Source of the DNA: JANRKB01 sp033763695
Lineage (GTDB): Bacteria; Planctomycetota; Phycisphaerae; Phycisphaerales; UBA1924
NCBI GenBank assembly: GCA_033763695.1
Contig: JANRKB010000043.1
Coordinates: 310,001-374,000, forward strand
DNA: 64,000 nt
Direction of reading: 5' to 3'
Shown: positions 27,581 to 34,355 of the stretch, piece by piece
Position numbering within the stretch: the stretch's first letter is position 1
Layout of the letters: every line of letters starts with the position of its first letter
Notes under the pieces: model-generated
The model's input: the letters and a program-made list of their open reading frames with translations, nothing else
What the model was told of the DNA's origin: nothing
Database searches by the model: none
Program-made: the position numbers and the translations under genes

Positions 27581-28447
27581 TCAAGGTCCGAGTTTGGGGG
27601 CGGCGTTGGTGTTCAGGGCCGACTCCGTCAGTGCCGACTTGCCGTGCATCTGGAGTTCGATGTCCTTGGCCTTGGCCGGGTCGATGGTGAGGGCGCCAAA
27701 GAGAGACGCCCAGCCCGCGAGCATCAGGCCCGCACCCAGCCCCGCGCAGACATAGCCCCAGCGCTGCTGGGCCTTCTGGCTGACGGTGAGGCCCCAGGTG
27801 ATCGCGGCGGTCCACAGGCCGTTGGCGAAGTGGAAGATCAGCAGCGAGACGCCCAGGAAGTAGAACAGGCCGACCACGACGTCCCAGCCCATCGAACCGC
27901 CGCGCAGCGCGGTGGCGAGGCTGGAGGCGGCGAACTGGCTGGTCCACTGCGTGCCGTCGGGCACGAGGAACGACCAACCCCAGCGGAGCGTGGCAACGTG
28001 GTAGAAGATGAAGAAGATGCCGACGTATCCGCTGGTGCGCTGCAGGCGATAGCGGAAGTTGGACTGGTACTGATAGCTGCCGGTGTTGGCCTTGCCGCTC
28101 AGGGCGTACATCACGCCGAGGATCGAGTGGAACGCGATCGAGGCCCACAGCGTGATCTCGATGAGCACCAGATGCGGCACCTGCTCATTGATCCAGGTCA
28201 CTTCCTTCTGGAAGTAGGCGATGCCACCCTCGGCGAGGGACACGCCGTCGGCCCCGAAGGGATAGTGAGCGCCCTCGCCACGCAGGCCGAACTTGCCCCA
28301 CGCGAGCGAGGAGTTGGTGACCAGGTGGGCGATGAGGAAGACGCCGATGGGCAGGATGCCCGTCAGCGAGTGCAGACGCCGGAGCAGAAAGTGATGGCGC
28401 TCAAAGAAGCCCTTGGGGGCGGCAGGAGCAGTCGGAGTGTTGGACAC
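27581..28447 (-). CDS. sdhC: succinate dehydrogenase cytochrome b subunit (SdhC, b558-type)
   Basis: A 288-residue membrane anchor of complex II. Multiple transmembrane helices are visible: HSLTGILPIGVFLIAHLV, then ITLWASIAFHSILGVMY, VGIFFIFYHVATL and VGLFYFLGVSLLIFHFANGL. Histidines in several helices (HRLHSLTG, FHSILG, FYHVATL, FHFANG) are candidate haem ligands. The single long subunit matches the Bacillus type with two b haems. The start is GTG at 28447 (complement of CAC 28445-28447) with AAGGGAAGG upstream. It is first in the sdhCAB order. Confidence 0.92.
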   Translation of the reverse strand: MSNTPTAPAAPKGFFERHHFLLRRLHSLTGILPIGVFLIAHLVTNSSLAWGKFGLRGEGAHYPFGADGVSLAEGGIAYFQKEVTWINEQVPHLVLIEITLWASIAFHSILGVMYALSGKANTGSYQYQSNFRYRLQRTSGYVGIFFIFYHVATLRWGWSFLVPDGTQWTSQFAASSLATALRGGSMGWDVVVGLFYFLGVSLLIFHFANGLWTAAITWGLTVSQKAQQRWGYVCAGLGAGLMLAGWASLFGALTIDPAKAKDIELQMHGKSALTESALNTNAAPKLGP

Positions 28448-28576
28448 GTGGCCTTCCCTTGCTGAACGTCAGAGAACCGTCGCCCCGACACAGGCCCGCA
28501 AGAACACGGGGACGGGGGAGTAAGGGAAGTCTACGTCGGCGAGGGACGCGCACCCAGCGGCCCGCGGGACCGACCC

Positions 28577-28609
28577 AAAAACAACCGAGGAGCCTTGCGG
28601 CTCCCCGGT
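28577..28609 (-). terminator. rho-independent terminator after gmd
   Basis: ACCGAGGAGCC (28584-28594) and GGCTCCCCGGT (28599-28609) form an 11-bp stem with one mismatch and a TTGC loop. On the minus strand it is followed by TGTTTTTGGG. It lies just past the gmd stop at 28647 and before the sdhC promoter region. Confidence 0.7.
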
Positions 28610-28646
28610 GATTGAACTCAGTTGAAGACAGGGTCCCGCGCCGCGA

Positions 28647-29711
28647 TCACTGATCGTGGCCGACGGTCTCGGGCAGGTCGTGGCCGGCGTCGCGGAGGGT
28701 CTTCTCTCGCTTCGCCATTTCCAGGTCGTGGTCGACCATCATGCCCGCGAGCTGCTCGACGGTGGTCTGCGGCTCCCAGCCGAGCTTGCGCTTGGCCTTC
28801 GTCGGGTCGCCCAGGAGCAGGTCGACTTCGGCGGGGCGCAGGTAGCGCTGGTCGAACTCGACGTAGTCCTTGTAGTCCAGCCCGACGTGGCTGAACGACA
28901 GTTCGCAGAACTCGCGAACGCTGATCGTCTTGCCGGTGGCGATCACGTAGTCATCGGGCTTGTCCTGCTGGAGCATCATCCACATCATCTTCACGTAGTC
29001 GCCGGCGAAGCCCCAGTCACGCTTGCTGTCGAGGTTGCCCAGGAAGATCTTGCTCTGCAGGCCGAGCTTGATGCGGCCCACGGCACGGGTGATCTTGCGG
29101 GTCACGAAGGTCTCGCCGCGGCGGGGCGACTCGTGGTTGAACAGGATGCCGCACGAGGCGTGCAGGCCGTAGGACTCGCGATAGTTGACGGTAGCCCAGT
29201 GCGCCATCATTTTGGCGCAGGCGTAGGGCGAGCGCGGGTAGAAGGGGGTGGTTTCCTTCTGGGGCGTCTCGACGACCTTGCCGTACTGCTCCGAAGACGA
29301 GGCCTGGTAGTAGCGGACCTGCTGGCCGCTCTCCTGCTGGAACTCGCGGACGGCCTCGAGCAACTTCAGTGCGCCCATGCCGACCGACTCGGCGGTGTAG
29401 ATGGGCATGTCGAACGACACGCGGACGTGGCTCTGCGCGCCGAGGTTGTAGACCTCGTGCGGGCGGACGAGCTGCATGATCTTGCTGAGGCTGTTGGCGT
29501 CACAGAGGTCGCCGTAGTGCAACTTGAGGCGGCCGCCGGTCTGGTGGGGGTCCTGATAGACCGAGTCGATGCGACCGGTGTTGAAGGACGAAGAGCGGCG
29601 GATGATGCCGTGGACTTCGTAGCCCTTGCCGAGCAGGAACTCAGCGAGGTAGGAGCCGTCCTGACCGGTGATGCCGGTGATCAGCGCGCGACGGGGTGCA
29701 GACGTGGACAT
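28647..29711 (-). CDS. gmd: GDP-mannose 4,6-dehydratase
   Basis: A 354-residue SDR-family enzyme that converts GDP-mannose to GDP-4-dehydro-6-deoxy-mannose, the entry to GDP-fucose, GDP-rhamnose and related deoxysugars. The NADP-binding loop is GITGQDGSYLAEFLL at residue 13 onward, followed by the family marker RRSSSFNTGRIDS. The catalytic YxxxK is in YPRSPYACAKMMAHW, and KITRAVGRIKLG and FDQRYLRPAEVDLLLGDP complete it. Length is as expected. No partner epimerase/reductase is adjacent in this window, so the final sugar is unknown. Confidence 0.95.
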   Translation of the reverse strand: MSTSAPRRALITGITGQDGSYLAEFLLGKGYEVHGIIRRSSSFNTGRIDSVYQDPHQTGGRLKLHYGDLCDANSLSKIMQLVRPHEVYNLGAQSHVRVSFDMPIYTAESVGMGALKLLEAVREFQQESGQQVRYYQASSSEQYGKVVETPQKETTPFYPRSPYACAKMMAHWATVNYRESYGLHASCGILFNHESPRRGETFVTRKITRAVGRIKLGLQSKIFLGNLDSKRDWGFAGDYVKMMWMMLQQDKPDDYVIATGKTISVREFCELSFSHVGLDYKDYVEFDQRYLRPAEVDLLLGDPTKAKRKLGWEPQTTVEQLAGMMVDHDLEMAKREKTLRDAGHDLPETVGHDQ

Positions 29712-30038
29712 GAATGCGGTTCCTGTGTTCGCCCGGCGCCGCCTTGGCCGCGGGGCATGCGATCTGAAGCCACCCGGCGAACCGGATCGCGCGAACGCGA
29801 AGCCCGGGCCGCCCCTCCCCTCCGACGCCGGTCCCGGTTACAGGACCTGACGCAGGGTCGAAAGGATATGCCTCTATCGGCTCGCGACGGCCCGCAAGTG
29901 AGGCCGCGCAGGCGCGAAGACGTGATGAAGAGACGTCAGAACGCGCCGCAGAGTGATCCAGCTGCGAAGCGACCCTTGGAAAAACCAAACACGCCCGCCT
30001 CTGGGCGACTTGGCGGCTCGACAGATGTGATGCCGCGT
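29712..30038. other. 327-bp spacer between gmd and the GT-C-like gene
   Basis: This contains the gmd promoter region (unidentified) and, at the right end, a weak 5-bp stem CGCCC/GGGCG (29992-29996 / 30003-30007) followed on the minus strand by TTTGGTTTTT. That is a possible terminator of the upstream gene. No gene was seen. Confidence 0.4.
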
Positions 30039-31460
30039 TTACCTCTGGCCCGGGGCGAGATCCTCAAGCCGGGGCTTGAGCACATCGAACGTGCCCGCCG
30101 GGGCATCGTGCGTGACCTTCCAGCCTGTCATCGCGGCAAAGCCCAACGCCATCACAAGCGGCAGCCACCGCAGCGTGCGGCCGATGCCGCCGGGCTGTGC
30201 GGGGTTGGGGTCCGGCACGAGCGCACACGCAAGCGCGAGGAACATGAGGGCGAAGGGCTCGTTGTAGCGTTGCCAGAGCTGGTAGCTCGCGGCTTGGGCC
30301 GCGGTGAACGCCAGCAACGTCACGAGCAACACCCACCCCATGCCGGGCCGGGCCTTGGAGGAAGCCGTGAGCAGTGCAGCCAACACGACCGCCCCAAGCG
30401 GCGCAAGCACGACGAAGATGGGTGCGGTGTGTCCGGCGAGCACGGGCAGACGCTTGGAGACGTCCCACAGCACGCCCGCCCAGCGTCCGGCCTGCTGGTC
30501 GTAGGTGGTGGCAGGCACGATCGCCAGACCCAGCCCAACCACGGCCGCGGCGGGGACAGCCCATCGCCAGGTGCGGTGGAGATCGCGCAACGCAGGCCAC
30601 CACCAGCGGGCGAACACGACGCTCAGGCCGCCGATGAGGGAAAGCAGGAAGGCGGGTGCCGCGGGGTTGATGCCGCTGGCGTGGAACTCCTTGAACATCG
30701 GCGGCGTCAACCCGCCCCAAAGCCGCGCGAACGCAGCGAGCACGCCAAACGCGGGGAGCGTGAAGGCAAACGCGATCACTGCCGCCCTTACGCGCGAGGA
30801 GAGTGCGACGGATGCGCCCGCGCGCACCGGCGGATGCACGAACGCGGCGATCCAGAGCGGGGCCGCGGCCCAGATGTGGATCTGGCGTGTGAAGACCAGC
30901 GCTGCCAGTGCAACGCCGCCGAGCGCAAGACTCCCCCACGTCTGGGTGTCGCGAAGGGCGACGGCGAGAACCAGCAGCACGCCCAGCCAGCCCGCGTTAT
31001 CCGGGAGCAGATACGCGCCGCTGACGAAGACGTAGAGCGACGCGGCAAAGGGGGCGGCGAGCAGCAGCGCATCGAGCGGGCCGCGGCGACGGGCGGCAAA
31101 GCCAGCGAGCGTCGAGATGAGACGCAGCGAGAAGAGCAGGCCCGCGAGCTGGAGAGCTGGCGTGGCGGCGTTCACCCAGCGCGCGACGGTGGCGAGCACG
31201 ATGTGATAGCCGGGCGTGGTGGCCGAGAGATAGTCGGAGAAGTCAAAGGCGGGCCACTGCTGGGCGAAGGTGCGGATCGCGGGCTCGTGGTAGTTGATCA
31301 TGTCGGACGCGGCGCGTCCGTTGCGATTGCCGCTGAAGATGACCAGACACGCGCCGACGGCGAACGCGAGCGCCAGCCATGACCCGCCGCCGAAGAGGCG
31401 TTGGGAAAGGCCGGGCGAATCGGGATTCGAGCCGCGGCGCGATGTGGTGGCATCACTCAT
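30039..31460 (-). CDS. polytopic membrane protein, GT-C glycosyltransferase-like
   Basis: A 473-residue protein with about ten hydrophobic segments, for example WLALAFAVGACLVIFSGN, LLLAAPFAASLYVFVSGAYL, AVVGLGLAIVP and LGAVVLAALLTAS. Between the first two helices is an extracytoplasmic loop NYHEPAIRTFAQQWPAFDFS followed by DYLSATTPGYHIVL. Its HEP...TTPGYH pattern recalls ALG10-type GT-C glycosyltransferases, which use lipid-linked sugars. That suggests surface glycan assembly (inference). No other conserved catalytic residues are identified. It is followed by the pseudopilin gene region and precedes gmd on the same strand. Confidence 0.55.
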   Translation of the reverse strand: MSDATTSRRGSNPDSPGLSQRLFGGGSWLALAFAVGACLVIFSGNRNGRAASDMINYHEPAIRTFAQQWPAFDFSDYLSATTPGYHIVLATVARWVNAATPALQLAGLLFSLRLISTLAGFAARRRGPLDALLLAAPFAASLYVFVSGAYLLPDNAGWLGVLLVLAVALRDTQTWGSLALGGVALAALVFTRQIHIWAAAPLWIAAFVHPPVRAGASVALSSRVRAAVIAFAFTLPAFGVLAAFARLWGGLTPPMFKEFHASGINPAAPAFLLSLIGGLSVVFARWWWPALRDLHRTWRWAVPAAAVVGLGLAIVPATTYDQQAGRWAGVLWDVSKRLPVLAGHTAPIFVVLAPLGAVVLAALLTASSKARPGMGWVLLVTLLAFTAAQAASYQLWQRYNEPFALMFLALACALVPDPNPAQPGGIGRTLRWLPLVMALGFAAMTGWKVTHDAPAGTFDVLKPRLEDLAPGQR

Positions 31461-31505
31461 GCGAGATGCGAGTGTACCTCGCAGGCCACGACCCGCGGCA
31501 CGTGC

Positions 31506-32237
31506 TCACTTGCGGCCGCCAAGACGGGCGATGGTCTCAAAGAAGGCCTTGCCCTGCTCCGGCGTCGGGCGCTGATACCAATCCGCACGCCAGTCGTTGA
31601 AGTAGAGCGCGTTCTGACGCGGCTGACCCGCGGCCTTGCCTGTGTGCCAATCGCCGGCGCAGTTGAGCACCGGCCAGTCGCGCTGCTGCTCCATCGCGGT
31701 CGTCACAACCTTGGCGACGGCGTCGGGACGAACAAAGAGCGGCGGGCCTTCGGCAAACGCCATGATTGCCCCGGGGAAGTACTCGTAACTGGTGCCAAAG
31801 ACACGCCAGGTGGGCTGGAAGTTGGTGGTCGCGTCGGTGGAGTTGCGATCAGATGGACAGATCCACGGATCGCCGGACTTGAAGAACGTGCCGCTGGTGT
31901 CGGCGGTATCGCGAACGGGGAAGGGCGCGTCGACGAAGTCCTTGAGCACGTCGATGAGCGATGGGTCGCCGCGGGTTGGGAAGTTGGGGTCCAGCGGACG
32001 CGAGAGCTGGAGCACATAAGGGAGCGTGCCCTTGCCCTGGTTCATGTAGAGCTGGATCGACGCGCCCATGGAGCGGAGGTTCACAAGGCACTTGACGCGG
32101 CGGGCGCTCTCGCGCGCCGAGCCGATCGCGGGCGTCAGGATCCCGATGAGCAGCGCGATGATGGAAATGACCACCAGCAGCTCGATGAGCGTGAACGCAA
32201 CACGAAACGAAACGATGTGGTGAGACGGTCGCGGCAT
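31506..32237 (-). CDS. type II secretion/pilin-like protein with N-terminal methylation motif
   Basis: A 243-residue pseudopilin. A short positive leader precedes FTLIELLVVISIIALLIG at residue 15 onward, the class III signal with the conserved Glu at +5 of the mature chain. The globular part has WICPSDRNSTDATTNF and GDWHTGKAAG, the DUF1559-like pattern frequent in planctomycetes, where dozens of such proteins can occur per genome. Its exact role in secretion or pilus assembly is unknown. The start is fixed by the leader. Confidence 0.85.
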   Translation of the reverse strand: MPRPSHHIVSFRVAFTLIELLVVISIIALLIGILTPAIGSARESARRVKCLVNLRSMGASIQLYMNQGKGTLPYVLQLSRPLDPNFPTRGDPSLIDVLKDFVDAPFPVRDTADTSGTFFKSGDPWICPSDRNSTDATTNFQPTWRVFGTSYEYFPGAIMAFAEGPPLFVRPDAVAKVVTTAMEQQRDWPVLNCAGDWHTGKAAGQPRQNALYFNDWRADWYQRPTPEQGKAFFETIARLGGRK

Positions 32238-32355
32238 CGACGGGTTCCATCCAGAGACGCGGACATGCTACACGGGCGCGGGCGACCGCAGTCGCGGAAC
32301 GCCGAAGACTTCGCCCAAATCGATGATCCGGACGCGGGCGGCGTACGCTGGACGC

Positions 32356-33141
32356 ATGAAGAACTTCGGCGGATGGCTGATGCTCGGCGCGGCGCTCGTT
32401 CCGTTTCTCGGCGCGTGTCAGGCCGGCCCCAAGGAGAAGGAAACCACGATGGCCGCGACGACGCGAAACGCCCAGGATATGACCCCCGGCATTCGCTTTG
32501 TATCGATCGCCGTCGGCGGCGAGACGTCGAAGTATGCGATCTATGTGCCCCGCGACTATGACGCGTCCAAGCCGTGGCCGCTGATCGTGTTCCTCAACGG
32601 CGCGGGCGAGTGCGGCACGGACGGGCAGCGGCAACTGACGCAGGGGCTGATGCCCGCGATCCTCAACAAGCCTCAGGAATGGCCCTTTGTGGTGCTCTTC
32701 CCACAGAAGCCGGATCAGAAGTCCAAGTGGGAAGACCATGCGCCGATGGTGCTGGCGATGATCGATAACGCCCTGCGCACATTCACGATCGATGCAAGCC
32801 GCGTCTATCTGACCGGGCTGTCGCAGGGCGGGCACGGCACGTGGGCGATCGGCTCGATGCATCCCGAGCGATTCGCCGCGCTGGCCCCGGTGTGCGGCTA
32901 CGGCCGCCCCGAGTCGATCGCGCCCGGACTGTCGGGCATGCCGATCTGGGCGTTCCACGGCACGATGGACAAGGTCGTGCTGCCCGAGCAATCAGAGAAA
33001 CTCGTCGAGGCGGCACGCGCCGCCGGGGCGAATGCCTCACTGACGCTCTATCCGGGCGTGGACCACAACTCTTGGGACAAGGCCTATCGGGATGAGAACC
33101 TGGGCCGCTGGTTCCTCAGCCATGTGAAGCCCGCCCGCTAA
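32356..33141 (+). CDS. esterase-like lipoprotein (alpha/beta hydrolase, PHB depolymerase/Esterase family)
   Basis: A 261-residue exported hydrolase. The N-terminus MKNFGGWLMLGAALVPFLGA then CQAG is a lipoprotein signal. Catalytic triad candidates are Ser156 in LTGLSQGGHG, Asp205 in GTMDKVV and His237 in GVDHNSW. The oxyanion region reads NGAGECGTDGQRQLTQG. The family deacylates or deacetylates polymeric or glycan esters; the substrate here is unknown. The ATG at 32356 follows GGACGC, and the lipoprotein signal starts at that point. The gene is divergent from the pseudopilin. Confidence 0.75.
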   Translation: MKNFGGWLMLGAALVPFLGACQAGPKEKETTMAATTRNAQDMTPGIRFVSIAVGGETSKYAIYVPRDYDASKPWPLIVFLNGAGECGTDGQRQLTQGLMPAILNKPQEWPFVVLFPQKPDQKSKWEDHAPMVLAMIDNALRTFTIDASRVYLTGLSQGGHGTWAIGSMHPERFAALAPVCGYGRPESIAPGLSGMPIWAFHGTMDKVVLPEQSEKLVEAARAAGANASLTLYPGVDHNSWDKAYRDENLGRWFLSHVKPAR

Positions 33142-33273
33142 CTGAGGAAGAAAACCCGGCGTTTTCGCATGTCGGCGCGTGAGTCACGCGCGGCGATCGC
33201 GTTGTTGCACTGCGGCCTCCCGGCGATGGGCGCGGGCGGCGTGTGTGCGGCAGTCAACGCGAGGAGTTTGGTC

Positions 33274-33999
33274 ATGCGTGCGACGGGAACGACGACGGTG
33301 TGTGCGGCAATGGCACTTGGTCTGGCGTGCGGCTTGACGAGCAGTCGGGCCTTGGCGACAACGTACAACTGGGTGACGTGGAACACGATCTCGCCGCAGG
33401 CCGTGGCCGCGAACACATCGCTGGGCACGCTGTCGGTCGTGACTTCTTCGCCGCAGACGGTGCTGCCCAACTGGGGCATCACCTTCAACAACGTGTCATT
33501 CACCCCGGTAGTGGCGCAGTCGGCGGCGGTGCAGAGCGGCTTCAACAACACGCCGTGGAACTTCGTGGTGAACTTCACAGGCGTGGCGAACACCGCCGGC
33601 GTCGTCGTGGGCCTGGGCAACTTCGGCTACGGGCCGGGGTATCCGGGCTATCGCCTCAAGGCGTTCGACAAGTCGGGCAACCCGATGTCGCTGACGCAGC
33701 TTGGCATCATCGGCTCGTGCGACCACACATGGAACTTCAACGGCACACAGTTCAACGACAACATCGCGCTGAACACCACCACCGGTGACTTTGTCATCAC
33801 GCAGGTCGCAGGGCTGAACCAGAACAACTCCGACATCCTGCTCATGAGCATGCCCAGCAACCTGGGATGGCTCGACGTCTCAACCATCGGCCCGGCCAAC
33901 GGCGACACGATCAACGTGGTCGTCGCGGTGCCCGCGCCCGGCGGAGCCGGACTCGCGGCGATGTGCGGATTGGTGGCGTTGCGCCGGCGTCGGCGCTGA
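33274..33999 (+). CDS. secreted protein with VPAPG C-terminal sorting tail, function unknown
   Basis: A 241-residue exported protein. The signal peptide TTTVCAAMALGLACGLTSSR ends near ALAT. The mature region is Asn/Thr-rich beta structure (TYNWVTWNTISPQAV, then NIALNTTTGDFVITQVAGL). The C-terminus reads AVPAPGGAGLAAMCGLVALR then RRRR: a VPAPG motif, a short hydrophobic helix and a basic tail. This is the PEP-CTERM/EpsH-type recognition tail, so another protease/transpeptidase would cleave and anchor it. GAGGAG precedes the chosen ATG; an in-frame start at 33169 is also open. It does not carry a dockerin. Confidence 0.6.
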   Translation: MRATGTTTVCAAMALGLACGLTSSRALATTYNWVTWNTISPQAVAANTSLGTLSVVTSSPQTVLPNWGITFNNVSFTPVVAQSAAVQSGFNNTPWNFVVNFTGVANTAGVVVGLGNFGYGPGYPGYRLKAFDKSGNPMSLTQLGIIGSCDHTWNFNGTQFNDNIALNTTTGDFVITQVAGLNQNNSDILLMSMPSNLGWLDVSTIGPANGDTINVVVAVPAPGGAGLAAMCGLVALRRRRR

Positions 34000-34033
34000 A
34001 CAGCGTGGCCGCGGTGCTGGGCACTTCTTCCGA

Positions 34034-34294
34034 TTACTTCTTGTAGTACGCCAGATTGACCTGGATGTACTTGTTCCACTCGGCGGGGAGGTCTTCCTGC
34101 GGGAAGATCGCCTTGACCGGGCACTCATCGACGCACAAGCCGCAGTCGATGCAAGTGTCCGGGTCGATGTAGAGCTGGTCGGTGGTGCCGAAGTCGCCTT
34201 CGTTCTTGGTGGGGTGGATGCAGTCAACCGGACACACCTCAACGCAGGAGGTGTCCTTGGTTCCGACGCAGGGCTCGGCGATGATGTGAGGCAT
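34034..34294 (-). CDS. fdxA: ferredoxin (seven- or eight-iron type)
   Basis: An 86-residue electron carrier. The N-terminal half has CVGTKDTSCVEVCPVDC and the central half CIDCGLCVDECPVKAIFP, giving two iron-sulfur sites; the first has the C-x7-C-x3-CP spacing of 3Fe-4S/7Fe ferredoxins. The C-terminal tail is charged. The start at 34294 (MPHIIAEPCVG) is where homology begins; the longer open frame upstream is comEC antisense sequence. It is probably co-transcribed with comEC, 61 bases downstream of it. Confidence 0.85.
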   Translation of the reverse strand: MPHIIAEPCVGTKDTSCVEVCPVDCIHPTKNEGDFGTTDQLYIDPDTCIDCGLCVDECPVKAIFPQEDLPAEWNKYIQVNLAYYKK

Positions 34295-34355
34295 AGACGC
34301 AAACGCTCCGAAGGCGGCGGACTGCCGCGGCAAACGCATGGTAGCCGCGTCGCGC

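Noticed and set aside
28656..31382. A frame of about 900 codons on the plus strand opposite gmd and the GT-C-like gene
   Set aside because: It spans two genes and a spacer; the sequence is Arg/Gly/Ala-rich low complexity without motifs.
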